DNA from: Blepharisma japonicum
Taxonomy: Eukaryota; Ciliophora; Heterotrichea; Heterotrichida; Blepharismidae
Direction: 5' to 3'
DNA: 64,000 nucleotides
Assembly: GCA_949751835.1 (NCBI GenBank)
Contig: CATKHK010000063.1
Coordinates: forward strand, 233,045 to 297,044
In this document: one piece after another, positions 1 through 11,921 of the stretch
Position numbering within the stretch: position 1 is the first letter of the stretch
How the letters are laid out: every line of letters starts with the position of its first letter
Translations under genes and position numbers: made by a program
Notes under the pieces: model-generated
Told to the model about the DNA's origin: nothing
The model's database searches: none
Seen by the model: the letters and a program-made list of their open reading frames with translations, nothing else

Positions 1-633
1 GAAATTTTAGTTTTTGCATTTAAATAAACTCAGTTTTAGTTCTTAAAAATACACTTATAAACTTTTATACTAATTTATTTTAAACTTCCTTAATGGAATA
101 TTTTTGATTCAGTTAAATAATCTTTTTGAAACCTTAATTTGTTGTTGATGGATGGTTTGCATTGCCTTGAGATGTTTTGCAGTAATTAAGTACGGAGTTT
201 CGAGTATTATACTTTGCTTATATCCTGTATAATTGTATGAATTTATGATTCGCGATTGCAGTTAAGGAATTATATGAGTAAATTAGTGCTAATTGGGAAT
301 CAAAAATAGTGCTTGCATGCGCATGAAACACTCTCAAATCTATTTATTGCATCTAAAGATTAATTTAAAAAAATTATCAAAAATGAAAAACCTCACTGTA
401 AAATAGTTCATGATGAAAAGCTTCTAATTATCACAACATTTCCCATCATTTAAAACTGAATTAATTATTGTAAATCAAGAAACACAACAATTATCTATTT
501 CTAAAGAGGAAGTAAAAGTAGCAATACATCATTTATAATAAATGAAAATATCTCCTCATTAATTTTTATTATATTTATTATAATTAATGGGGACATATGA
601 TAGAATGTTGAGATAACATCGGATAATATAAAC
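1..633. other. AT-rich flank, nothing recognised
   Basis: This stretch is AT-rich with no long open frame on either strand under the TGA=Trp code. I see no RNA gene, no repeat and no recognisable family. It may hold decayed coding sequence, because short protein-like runs occur near 430-530, but none is long enough to call. Confidence 0.5.
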
Positions 634-948
634 GATGAAATTATTCAATATTTTGAAGAAGATTACTGTCAAGTAAATATAGAGTATGATAAACTCAGCC
701 CAGCATGCTAATATACTCATATTGCTAACCATGAAATCCCCCAGCCCAAATTAACTGTGGATTTTAATTTTGCCATTTTTGAGTAAATCCAGCCCTCTAT
801 GATGGCATGTAGTACATATGCTAATTAAGCACATCAAACTCCTAAGTTGGTTCCTGGTAAATCACCAGCTATATGAATGTACGATCTGAATTTTTTGATT
901 TTTGATAAATTTTTATGTTGAGAGTGGTACCAAGATTTAAAGCTGTAA
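634..948 (+). pseudogene. possible gene relic with in-frame TAA codons
   Basis: One plus-strand frame of about 104 codons reads as plausible protein, with mixed polar and hydrophobic composition and runs such as DEIIQYFEEDYCQ. It is interrupted by TAA at 709-711, 784-786 and 826-828 and ends at TAA 946-948. One TGA is also in frame. TAA is a stop in every confident gene here, so this is most simply a decayed gene with CAA- or GAA-to-TAA changes. It could also be chance in AT-rich DNA. No family was recognised. Confidence 0.25.
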
Positions 949-1000
949 AATTAAAATTAGAAATTAGAGATTAATTGAATTTGCTCTTAATGAAATTAAA

Positions 1001-1052
1001 TACAAATTGTCCGAGGATGGCGCAAGATAGAGCCATCCTCGGGCAATTTGTA
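1001..1052. repeat. 21-bp stem-loop (inverted repeat)
   Basis: The arms 1001-1021 and 1032-1052 are reverse complements at 20 of 21 positions. The one mismatch would be a G-U pair in RNA, so the stem is fully paired with a 10-nt loop (1022-1031). The stem core is GC-rich (CCGAGGATGGC) in very AT-rich surroundings. It lies about 100 bp beyond the stop of the minus-strand Kelch-like gene at 1154-2479, so it could fall in that transcript's 3' end, be a small-RNA precursor, or be a remnant of a small inverted-repeat element. Confidence 0.85.
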
Positions 1053-1153
1053 GATAAGCTAACAATACATAATAATTTACATTAAAAATTCCAGCTGAAT
1101 TTATTAGTTTTATCTTATACATTTAATTCAATGAAATATTAAATTAAACATTA

Positions 1154-2479
1154 TTAATCATACTCATATTCAAAATGACTCCCTACGCTGGGGCCTTTGA
1201 AACTTTTGATTTCCTTGAGCTCCTTTTCTTTTAGATTGAACTCGTAATATAAATACTTACTAGTAGTATGATAAATTTCAAAAACTCCAATATAAACCTT
1301 TGTACTTGTTACAACTCTATACGATTGCGCAGTAAATAATCTTTTTTCAAATTTGCTAACCCTATTCCAAATATACTCATTATCATACTCACTTTCTCAT
1401 AAGCTTCCTCAAGCCTCTAATAAATAAAGTCTTGAGTTTCCAGCAATCAATAACTTTTCTGTCGGGTTCTGATGTAAATCTATTTTATGGAAACTTTCTA
1501 AGTTTATGTCGTATGAATAAATAAAATTCTCACACTCAACCCCTGTAAATAGAATTTTGTGCTTGTAAGGCACTGCTGAACACGAAGTAATTCTTCTTGG
1601 AAGTTTAGGTAATGAAACTCATTTATTTGAGATTAAATCAAATCTTTTATTGGTACGATCTTCTTTTAATTCTAAAGGAAGAGGATTACTAGAGGAGCGT
1701 ATAGGGAAAATTATAGACAGCAAACCACTAATAACGTAAACGCTTTGTTGGCAATAAATAATTCCTGATCTATTAGGATACCGTATAGATGGCAAAGTTC
1801 GCTTAATTTCATATGAATTCAAATCAATTATTCAGGCATTGCAGCTGTCTCGGTTGGATTTCCCAAAACAAAATAGCTCATTATTAGGAAGCTGAACTAC
1901 GCTGACATCGTCATTAGTTAGTGGCTTAGGCAGATTAATATCGATTTTCATTTGCTGAGACTTTTCTATATCATACTGAATTAGTTTTATAGGATATATG
2001 TGGCTATTGACAGAGTAAAGAATTTTGGAATCTTCATAGAAATAAGGAGAAAAAGATTTTTCTATTGTTCTTTTTATTGTTTTTCTAAGGGCAACAGAAA
2101 ATTCATTGTAGGTTTCTGTATATTTCAAATAAATATTGCTTATTTCTTCATCTGATTTTAATAACTGTTTGAAATTTTTATCACTTTGATAAGAAGCGTT
2201 TATATTTTGAAACTCAGTGTCTAAGGTTTCTTTGAGATTTTCTAATTCTTCGATTTTAGAATCTTTATCCTCATAAAAATTAAGCTTAATTGACCTGCTT
2301 GCTATTTCATCTTCATTTCCTAGTGTTAAATAGCATGATAAGATATGCTCGATTTTTGCATTGAGCAATTCCAATACATTTGATTTGAGCTGAGTATGCG
2401 TACTTTTATATTTTATTTGATCAAATGCAATAACTTGAGTATCGATGCTATTCTTTTCAATATTTTTTAGATTTTCCAT
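1154..2479 (-). CDS. coiled-coil plus Kelch-like repeat protein (paralogue 1)
   Basis: A 441-residue protein starting at the ATG on 2477-2479 and ending at TAA 1154-1156. The frame is continuous if in-frame TGA codons (for example 1832-1834 and 1619-1621) are Trp. The first 150 or so residues are charged and helical, probably coiled coil. The rest has beta-propeller-like repeats, seen as short strands such as SVYVISG and repeated PxxRxTSCSAVPY-type segments. It is clearly paralogous to the genes at 2690-4423 and 4525-5829, sharing the LPNNELFCF and IDLNSYEIKR blocks. Function is unknown. Kelch-like proteins usually serve as protein-interaction scaffolds. The family call is by eye and the repeats are degenerate. 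Confidence 0.7.
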
Positions 2480-2689
2480 ATTGATTACACAGCAGAACTA
2501 ATTGCATTAGCAATAAAGTCGAATAATCCATCACCAATAACTTTTTATTAATTTAAAGGCTATACAACTATATATTAGAAGCTAAAAATAATAGTAGTTT
2601 TATATGGCTAATATTAAAAACTGGTATAACTTGTTGATCTCATAAAATATACTTAGTTTTAAGAAGCAATATAAATTAAACGATATCAA

Positions 2690-4423
2690 TCATACTAATA
2701 CTCATAATGTTACCCCACTTCAGGACCTTTAGTTCTTTGAATTTCCTTCATTTCCTTATATTTTAAATTGAACTCGTAATATCGAAACTTGCTCCAAGAA
2801 TAAATGTCAAAAACTCTTATAAAACTTTTTTTCTTGATATAACCCTATATGGTTGAGCTCTAAAAAGCCCCCTTCCAAATCTATCAATCTGCCTCCAGGT
2901 ATGCTCATTGCCATATTCGCTTTCTCGTAAGCCCCCTCAAGCCTCTATTAATTTATATCATACTCATAAAAGCCATCCTCACATTCAAATCCTACAATAA
3001 GAATTTTTATGCTTGAATGGCACTGCTGAACATGAAGCTAATATATCAGGCACTGGAAGTAATGAAACTCGTTTATTTGAGATTAAATCAAATTATTATT
3101 GGAATAAAATTTTATTTTCCTCTTTAAATAAAAAAGGTAAACTAGCTCTCAAAGAGGCAATAGAAATTCTTATAAGCCACCATCCATCAATGATGTAAAT
3201 ATTGTGTAGATAATAAAAAATTCCTGATTTTTGAGGTTATGTATAGATGGTAAAGTTCGCTTAATTTCATATGAATTTAAATCAATAATCAGGTGTTGCA
3301 GCTGTCTTCATTGGAGTTCCCAAAGCAAAATAATTCATTGTTAGGAAGTTGAATTACAATGGCTTCGTCATTAGTTAATAGCAAAGATAGATTAATATTG
3401 ATTTCGTTTGCAGACACTTTTCTATGTCATACTGAATTAATTCGGTAAAGAAGTTTAGAATCTTCATATAAATAAGGAGAAAATGATTCAGCTATTAAAT
3501 TTTCGATTGTGTTCTCAGAGCTACAGAAAATTGATTGTAGGTCTCTGTATATATTAAAAAAGCATTTCTAATTTCTTCGTCTGTTTGTAGTAACCCTTTA
3601 AGCTGCTGCTCACTTTTACAAGAAGCATTTATACTTTGAAACTAACAAAATAGCATTAATGTATATCGAGAAGTCCTCTGTAAGCCTTAGGCCACTATTA
3701 TCCTCCTCCAATATCGCTTCATACTTTCTTGCTAGTCCGTATACAGCATGCACTGTGTATTTTACATGCAAAGGGCCTACACTTGTTTCTGTGGTGGGAG
3801 GATTTGAGTCACAAACTACACATCAGCGTAAGCTACCTTATAAAAAATTTGAAAAAATTTATTCTGGTCGTTTATCAACTAAGATGGAAGCTCAAAGCTG
3901 AAGATTCCAATCCTGATATCGCGCTAAAGAATAACCTAAAACGTCTAGTGAATATCATAAGAATAGCAGGGCTTCCCTATCTAGCTCAAAGTTTCATCTC
4001 TCTACAAGAAAAAAAACTGGCTGTGAGCAAGATATGCTGTCTACCAAATTGGCAAAAATTCAGAAGATATACAACATGAGCGCATTTTTCCCATTCTCAA
4101 GAACCCTGAATATCTTAAAATTTCTGCTAGGAGAATTGAAAAAAGGGCTGATTCGAATTCAATTTTAAATGTATTTTGAAACTCAGCATCTAAGTTTTCT
4201 TTGAGATGCTCTAATTCTTCTATTTTAGAATTTTTATCCTCATAAGCTTAATTGATTAATTTGCATTCCCATCCTCATTTCTTAACTATAGATGATAAGA
4301 TATATTCAATTTTTGCTTTAAGTGATTCAATACATTTAATTTGAGATCAATATTTGCTTCTTTAAATTCTTTTTGATTAGCCAAAATATCAGCATTCTTA
4401 TCAATTTCACTGTGATTTTTCAT
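2690..4423 (-). pseudogene. dead Kelch-like paralogue with an insertion
   Basis: The minus strand matches the neighbouring Kelch-like genes from a start near 4423 to about 2690, but it cannot be read through. A TAG follows about 43 codons after the start. About 75 bp are missing near 2960 relative to the paralogue at 1154-2479. Several frameshifts are present, and a 0.5 kb foreign segment interrupts it at 3644-4171. Blocks matching the LPNNELFCF and DLNSYEIKR regions are still readable. It sits between two intact copies, which suggests a tandem array in which the middle member decayed. Confidence 0.8.
3644..4183. mobile_element. 0.53 kb insertion with 12-bp direct repeat, unknown type
   Basis: The dead Kelch-like gene is interrupted here. 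The host sequence TACTTTGAAACT (3632-3643) recurs as TATTTTGAAACT (4172-4183), 11 of 12 identical. This is the signature of a target-site duplication, and homology to the intact paralogues resumes exactly at the second copy. The inserted 528 bp is less AT-rich than its surroundings. Its plus strand has overlapping open frames (3659-3901, 3729-4079) and its minus strand a protein-like frame over about 3650-3830. No terminal inverted repeats and no transposase or reverse-transcriptase motif were recognised. It could be a non-autonomous or truncated element, or captured host DNA. Confidence 0.6.
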
Positions 4424-4524
4424 TTTTACTACAATAGAAATAACTGAATTAGCAACAAAATCTCATAATTTATAATTTTAACAAAATTGTTAAAAATCAA
4501 TAATTTATCTAAAATAATCAAGTT

Positions 4525-5829
4525 CTACCCCTCAGTTTGGGCTTTAAAACTTTGAATTTCTTTAAATTTCTTTTTTACCAAATCGAATTCAAAATATGAA
4601 AATGTTTTATCATCATAATTATTAACGCATCCAAAATAGACTTTTCTCTTATTTTCAACTCTATAAAACTGTTCATTTGGCAATCCTATATATAGCCAAT
4701 CTATTTTATTTCACACATATTCATTATCAGGCTGGCTTTCCCATATGCTCATTTGAATTTCCAATAAATAAACTCTAGAATTTCCAGTTAGAAGTAAAAT
4801 TCTGGTATGCTCTATATTGAAATCAATTTCTGAAAAACCATTTAAAGCTATATCGTACTCATATATATAGTTTTTAGACTCATTTCCTGCGATTAGGACT
4901 TTGTTTTTAAAAGGCACTGCAGAGCATGAAGTCAATAGCTCTGGGAGTGGTGATAAACTTACTCATTTTTCCAAGATTAAATCAAATCTTTTGTTGAGAG
5001 TCCTTAGTTTAGAAAAACTTTTGAAGGGTAATCTAAAATCATCATCATGATCACATCTTCCTCCAATAATGTAAACATTTTTCTGGTAATAAAATATTCC
5101 TGATTTGTAGTTATAGTAAATTGAAGGTAAAATTCGTTTTATTGTATATGAATTTAAATCAATAATGCATGTGATAGGGGAATTTGAACAATATTTCGCT
5201 AAGAAAAATAATTCATTGTTTGGAAGGAGGACTGTCAAGATATCACTTATTCGTGACCCAAAGAAATCAATATTGATTTTATTTTGCTGCGATTTTTCTA
5301 TATCATATTGAAAAAGTTCGCAATCACTGGCCATATTATCAAATAAAAAAAGAAATTTAGCATCCTCGTATATATAGGGAGAGCAAGACTCAGCTTTTAG
5401 GCTTTCTATTGTTTCTCTTATTTTCCTAGAATAATCATTATAAGTTTCAATATATTTTATGTAAATATCGCGAACTTCATGTTCTGTCTGAAGTAAATTT
5501 ATCAAATTTTGATCACTTTGATAAGAAATTTTTATGTTTTGAAACATAGCTTCAGAGCTTATTTTAATTGCTTCTAATTTATCTATTTCTAGATCATTGC
5601 TCTCATAAAATTTAAGTTTAATTGATTCATTTGTCTTTTGGTTTATATTTGCCAAAGCACGCTTTCTTGATAAGATGTTATCAATTTTGATTTTAAAGGA
5701 CCTAAGCTCCTTTAATTTTAGTTCGGCACAAGAGTACAAATTTTTTGATTCACTGATCATTTTAGTATATTTTCCAATTAATATACTATAACTTTTATTC
5801 CCATTTAAGTGAAAATAATAAATTTTCAA
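4525..5829 (-). CDS. coiled-coil plus Kelch-like repeat protein (paralogue 3)
   Basis: A 434-residue protein with ATG at 5827-5829 and TAG at 4525-4527. An in-frame TGA between EK and VSLSPLPE is read as Trp, as in the paralogue at 1154-2479, where the same junction reads NK-W-VSLPKLP. The N-terminal half is charged and helical (an ESKNLYSCAELKLKELRSF-type coiled coil). The C-terminal half has propeller-like repeats, including NVYIIGG. It has an acidic His/Asp insert (RCDHDDD) not seen in paralogue 1. The next gene upstream is the KH-GTPase at 6024, transcribed the other way with about 195 bp between starts. Function is unknown. Confidence 0.7.
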
Positions 5830-6023
5830 GTAGTTAACTCAAAAGCCTTAAATCTATTTAAAGAATTTTTATAAAATTCTTTTAAATAAAATCGCTGCAT
5901 GCAAGTAAATATGAGAGTATAAAAATATAAAATTATTTATTATAAATAAAGTGTAGAAAATTTTTCATAGACTTTAATCATTTTTTAAGATTTATGGATG
6001 CTCACTGATTATAATAATTTATT

Positions 6024-8432
6024 ATGAGATCTGGAAGATTTGATGCAGCGCAAAAAGTCCTTGGGATGCTTTTTCCCGAAAATTTCAGAGATCGCTTAGA
6101 AAGCCTAAAGCAAGATATCATAGCGCAATCAGGGATTTCTGAGATAAAAATTGAGGACTCCAAATATTTACCTCACACTTTTGAATTCTTAATAACTGGC
6201 GATACCAATAATATTATCTCCGCGAGTAGCGTTATTTTTAGCAGTTTTATCCCAGATCCATTAAGCAAAACAAGAATGGATGTACTTATTCCTGAACAAA
6301 GTGTAGGCACAGTTATAGGCACAAAAGGATCAAATATAAGCATGATTTGCCAAAATACAAAAACAAAAATAGGTATTAATAAGTATTCTCCAACATCACA
6401 AGTAGGCACTATTGATGGCACTTTCGAGGCAATTCTAAAAGCAATGGAACATATAATTGAGTTTATTTATGAAAAACCTAGAAGAGCAAGTAGCGCAGCT
6501 AGGCCTATTGGTCATACAAGGCCTGGCTCATCAGCATCAAGACAACCTTCAGTAACAAGGCCATATTATAATTATAATAACTTTGAACACAAAGTTGAGA
6601 GGGAAACAGTTGAAGAAATAACGAAAATGATAACAGTCCCTCAAAGTAAGGTATGATTGATTTTAGAACAAGATATGGGTGGACTTAAAAGACTGAAAGA
6701 TATGTCAGAATGTAATATTACCCTACATGATTCTGAAGGCGGAGATATGAAAATCTTTCAAGTAAAAGGGATGCCTTTAAAAGTCGAGATGGCTATTGAG
6801 CTGATAAAAGCAAAGACTAACCAGCTGAAGCCGAATGAGATTGATGAAAATTCTAAAACAAGGGGTAGAGAAAGCTGGAGAAATAGAGAAAACCCTTCTA
6901 GAGAGCCAGAAGAATATGAAGAAGAAAAAAAGATCCCACTTATAGAAGATTTTACAAGGCTTAATATCGCAAGAAACCAAAAAGCTGTTTCACTAGTTAT
7001 TGGACAAACAGGATCTGGAAAATCCACATTTATCAACTATCTCACTAACTTTTTCAGAAAAGGGTCTCTCAATAATAGAAAAATCGCAATCCCAACTAAA
7101 GCTTTACCACAAACAGAAAGAGATTTTAACCACACAGAAAGGCTGATAAGCTCAGAACATTCTCAAACAAATAATTGCTGCCCATATGAGTTTACCGACC
7201 TAGAAAGCTCAAGCACTTTTATTTTTATTGATACTCCTGGTATAGGTGATACCCGAGGAGTCGAGCAAGATGACGAAAATATTCAAAAAATAATACAAGA
7301 AGTTTTAAATTATAGAGAAATCAATGCAATTATAATTGTTCAAAATGGCAGTGAAGCTAGAAATACTGCAAGTATAAAATATTGCTTGACCAAACTCAGG
7401 AACTCTCTTCCAGCACTTGTAGAAACTAATATAATACTTATCCTTACAAATTGTCCAATTACTTCAAACTTTAATGCTGATTCTTTACAAATAGTTCCAA
7501 GAACAACAATTCTGATGGACAACAATGCGCTTAATATTATTAATCTACAAAGTCTTAACAAATTCCAGCTAAATCACTTGCAATTAAACTGAAATAACTC
7601 TATGCTAAAAATCAAAGAACTAGTCGAATTTATCTGTACAATGGATACTGTAGGCACAGGAGTATTTCAAAAAATGATTGATGAGGTAAGTATCGCAAAG
7701 CAAAATTTCCTTGACGCACAATCTCAGCTTACTAACCTTTACAATTTAAGGGAAAAGTTAGAAGAAGTGAGAGGACTAAAACAATCAGCATTAAGCGGCG
7801 CTAGAGCATATGAGAATTATATAAAAACAGAAACAGTTTGGCAGACTGAATGAATTGAGAGTCCAGATGTTCACAAAGTTTGTCCAACTCATAGTTCATT
7901 AGGTCGTTCAAACGGTATAAAAAAAATTAGAAGAAAAAAACCCACAGTTAGGAGGACAATCTATAAGACGAAAAGAGTTTTATGCAAAAGATGCGGTCTA
8001 AAAAAAACTGCCCATTATCATACTAGAAGAGTTCCAGTGAGAGTCCAAAGATCATTGCAAACTATCCTCAATGAGGTTAGGGCAAGAACTCCAGTACAGG
8101 TCCAAAAATCAGTCCAAAGAGTAGATTATGATGCTAAGGAAAAATATGACAAGCATACAGCACAAGCTAATATATTAAGAATACAAGAATCAAATTGTGA
8201 AAAAGACATAAAATTAGTAGAAAAATCAATAGAGGATACGAAAATGAAAATTAGGACTGCTGTTAGGAATTTAAGGGCAATTGCTCCAAATTATAACATC
8301 GCTGAAGAAATTGATGGAATTCTCCAAGAGGCAAGAATGCAGCTGAAAATAGATAGTGCACCAAAAGAAAGGGCTAAAACAAGGATTGTTATAAGAGTGC
8401 TTGAAGAAATCTACAATAATCTTTTAGGATAA
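6024..8432 (+). CDS. KH-domain / AIG1-septin-like GTPase fusion (copy A)
   Basis: An 802-residue protein if TGA at 6654, 7590 and 7851 is Trp; it ends at TAA 8430-8432. In order: a KH-type RNA-binding domain (about 84-145, GxxG loop GTKG at 99-102), a second degenerate KH (about 205-265), a charged linker, then a P-loop GTPase domain with GQTGSGKST at 327-335, a switch-like SQTNNCC segment, DTPGIGDTRG near 403-412 and an LTN motif near 474. A helical segment and a C-terminal coiled coil follow. The Cys/His-rich module present in the other copies is eroded here to a Lys/Arg-rich stretch with few Cys, ending in the still conserved HYHTRRVP. KH domains bind single-stranded RNA and this G-domain type usually dimerises. 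A role in RNA granules is only inference. Confidence 0.75.
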
Positions 8433-8772
8433 AAAATTCAATTTCTATAACTTTTGTTTAATGATTTGTAGTTTTTTAATAAAATTTTTATGAAAATTTC
8501 CTTTATAGTAGTTTTGTTGATACTTTAATCTCAATTTCCTTTCCTGCTATAAATTTATGCTAAAATATTGAGTATTATTGGATAATTTTATCAAATGCAT
8601 TTAAATTAACAGCAGAACTGATTATATAAAAATTTCATTATATAGAGTTTTGAACCATTTTACAGATTTATAATTTTATTATGGCTTATTGACCATAAAA
8701 AGCAGGCGGGCCTATTCCAAGCCTATAAATTACTAGGAGGAATAAGACCTTTTATTATTATAATAATTTATT
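8433..8772. other. intergenic between GTPase copies A and B
   Basis: AT-rich spacer. Near 8681 the sequence ATGGCTTATTGACC resembles the start of the GTPase gene at 19879 (ATGGCTTATCC) and is preceded by a similar TATAATTTTATT, but it runs into TAA a few codons later. It may be a remnant start region of another family member. The last 20 bp share ATTATAATAATTTATT directly before the ATG with gene A. Confidence 0.4.
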
Positions 8773-11241
8773 ATGAGATCTGGGAGTCTTGATGAAATGG
8801 AGTTAAAAGTCCTTGGCATGCTTTTTCCCGAATTTTTTAAAAATCGGCTAGAAAGTTTAAATCAAGAAGTTATAGCACAATCTGGAATTTCTGAAATAAG
8901 AATCGATAGGTCCAAATATTTCTCTGACGCCATTGAAGTCTTTATAACTGGTGGTAATAATGAAATTATTTCAGCATGCAACATTATTTTTGAAAACTTT
9001 ATACTAGATCCATTAAGTAAAGCGCGTATAGATATACTTATTCCCGAACAAAATGCAGGCAAAATCATAGGCTTTAAAGGGAAAAATATAACTAAGCTTT
9101 GCAGAAATACCAGAGCAAGCATAAATATTAGCAAATATTCCCCTGCATTAAGAGTAGGCAATATTGAAGGGACGCTTGAGATGATTCTTAAAGCAGTAAA
9201 ACAAATATTTTATTGAATTTATGATATCCCTGAAAATTCAGGAAATCTAGATGGATCTTTTCACTCAACACAATCTAATCCAGGAGCCCCAAAGCCTCCA
9301 TCACAAAAGTCCAAGAAGAAAAATTTCGAAAAAAGGGTTGAGAGGGAAACAGCTGTAGAAATAACGAAAATGATAACAGTTCCTCAAAATATGGTAGGAT
9401 GGCTTCTGGGAAGATATATGGTAGGGCTTCAGAAGCTAAAAGAAATGTCTGAATGTGATATTACACTACTTGATTCTGCAGGGGTCGATATTAATGCAGA
9501 AGCGGAAGAAATGAGAATTTTTCAAGTAAAAGGAATGCCTAAGAAGGTAGATATTGCTATTGAACTAATAAAAGCAGAGACTAACAAATTGAAGCTAAAA
9601 GCGATTGAAAGGGAGTCAAAATTAAATAGTAAAAACCAAATAAAAAATAAAGAAAATGCATCTAGCTGGCCAGAAGAAGATGAAGGGAATCAAAGGGAGA
9701 CTGAGCAAGTCAGTGAGAAAAAATGGAAAAAGAAAAATAAAAGTAAAAATAAAATTGCTAAAAAAGAGATTGAGGAAGAAGAAAAAAAGATCCCACTTAT
9801 AGAAGATTTTACAAGGCTTAATATCCCAAAGAACCAAAAAGCTGTTTCGCTAGTTATTGGACAAACAGGATCAGGAAAATCCACATTTATCAACTATCTC
9901 ACTAACTTTTTCAGAAAAGGGTCTCTCGAAAATAGAAAAATCGCAATCCCAACTAAAAATTTTAAATACCAAACAGAAAGAGATTTTAATCATACAGAAA
10001 GGCTGATAAGCTCCGATCAATCCCAAACAAACAATTGCTGCCCATATAATTTTATCGACCTTGAAAGCTCAAGCACTTTCACCTTTATTGATACTCCTGG
10101 CATAGGTGATACCCGAGGTGTTGACCAAGATGACGAAAATATTCAAAAAATAGTAAAAGAGGTTGTGAATTATCCAAATATAAATGCAATTATAATTGTT
10201 CAAAATGGTAGTGAAGCTAGAAATACCGCAAGTGTTAAATACACCTTAAACAAGCTCAGGAACTCTCTTCCATCACTTGTCGAAAAAAATGTAATTCTCA
10301 TCCTTACAAATTCAGCAATTTCTTCAAATTTTAATGAAAGCTCTCTCCAAATCGTCCCAAGAAAAAAAATCACTATGGACAATAATGCATTTAACGTCGA
10401 AAATTTCCAAAACCTTGATGAATATCAGAAAAGCCATTTGCAGTTGAGCTGAAATAATTCAATGAAAAAAATCAAAGAGTTAGTCGAATTTATCTGCACA
10501 ATGGGAACAGTAGGTACAAAAGTATTCAAGGAAATGTGGAACGAAATAAATATCGCAAAACAAAATTTCCATTACGCAAAATTACAGTTAGCTAACCTTT
10601 ACAATTTGATGGAAAAACTAGAAGATGTAAGAGGACAAAGAGAATTATCATTAAATGAAGCTATAGCATATCAAAATTTCAAACAAACTGAAACAGTTGA
10701 GCAGACTGAATGAACTGATACTCCATACCATAATACAGTGTGCACAAATGATGATTCATTATGCCATGAAAGATGCAGACTACATTACACCCCAAATACA
10801 AATTCCTCAATTTTCACTGGATGTGCATGCATGGGAAGTTCACCTACTTGCACTGTATGCAATTGTGGACATAATAGCCATTATCATACTAAAAAAATTC
10901 CAAGAAAAGTCCAAAAGACAGTGGAAAATATTCTCCATAATGTTAAGAGACAGCATGATTGACATAAAGCAAGAGCTAATCAATTACAAATAGAAGAATC
11001 TAACTGTGAAAAAGATTTAAAAAATGTTCAAGAATCTATAGAAGACACAAAAAGAAAGATTAGAAAAGCAGTTCAGAATTTGAGGAGGGTGGCTCCGAAT
11101 TATAATATTGCTGACGAAATTGATGGGGTTCTCCAGCAGGCAAGAATGCAGCTGAAAATTGAAAAACTGCCAAAGCAAAGAGCTAAAACAAGAGTAGTTA
11201 TAAAAGTGCTTGAAGAAATTTATAATAATCTTTTAGGGTAA
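8773..11241 (+). CDS. KH-domain / AIG1-septin-like GTPase fusion (copy B)
   Basis: An 822-residue protein with TGA at 9214, 10450, 10711 and 10960 read as Trp; it ends at TAA 11239-11241. The layout matches copy A: a KH domain with GxxG loop GFKG at 100-103, a second KH whose loop is altered to GRYM (213-216), a Lys/Glu-rich linker, then a G domain with GQTGSGKST near 363-371 and DTPGIGDTRG. Unlike copy A it keeps an intact Cys/His module (from about residue 650: C-x6-C-x3-C ... CAC ... C-x2-C-x-C ... HYH), a likely zinc site, followed by a coiled coil. The G-domain DNA is nearly identical to copy A over long stretches, which suggests recent duplication or gene conversion. Confidence 0.8.
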
Positions 11242-11921
11242 ATATTTTCGAATATGATTAACTCGTATAAAATTTTCCTAATAAGTTTTCCATTTAACTT
11301 AAAATCGTTTAAAATTTTAATTCCTTCTATAATTTTTATTATTTTTTTATAGGCTCAAAGTAAATTATAAGTTCAACCAAGCTTTATCGTTTATAATTTT
11401 ATAGGCAAGAATAAATATTATTCATTATTAGGCAGTAAAAATCCTAAAATTCAATCTAATTACAATTCCTTTTATATTTTTAATATGGCCTTATGCTATT
11501 AAGAAGAGGAGAAAATGGCTTTCTTAAGAAGAAATCTCAGAGTTTTATTATTAGATAAAAATAAGATGATAAAGTAGATGGAGTTATTAGAAATTCAAAG
11601 TAAATGGCTAAAAGCAATTTTAATTATAACTCAGCATTAAGTTCTTTGCCAAATTCAAGATGATGCTGGCTCTGTAACAAATTCAGACACAATTCATCAA
11701 AAGTTTATATTACTGATTACATGACATTGGAACTAAACTTTAGGCATGGTTTTTGAAGATAAGTTTTATTTTCATCTATTCGCGACCCTTTAGATTCATT
11801 ATGTTCTTAATAGAAAGTTACTATAATTCTGAATATTTAAAACTTTATAATTGAATTATGACCTTTTTTGAATTAAATTATCATATAATTCCTTTCATTT
11901 TAATTCTTCTATAATTTTTAA
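11242..11921. other. intergenic, no gene seen
   Basis: AT-rich. A motif CTTCTATAATTTTTATT near 11333 resembles the pre-ATG motif found before 11922 and 13667 but is not followed by an ATG-led gene. A short ATG-led frame near 11515 (MAFLRRN...) stops after about 20 codons and is not called. Confidence 0.4.
11904..11921 (+). promoter_or_regulatory. conserved pre-ATG motif TTCTATAATTTTTAA
   Basis: The sequence TTCTTCTATAATTTTTAA directly abuts the ATG at 11922. Nearly the same block precedes the ATGs at 13667 and 19879. It looks like a TATA-type or initiator element with a very short leader, though no transcript start can be seen from sequence alone. Confidence 0.45.

Noticed and set aside
3013-3198. 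Plus-strand 61-codon frame
   Set aside because: It lies antisense within the decayed Kelch-like gene; its sequence is the complement of blocks matching the paralogue.
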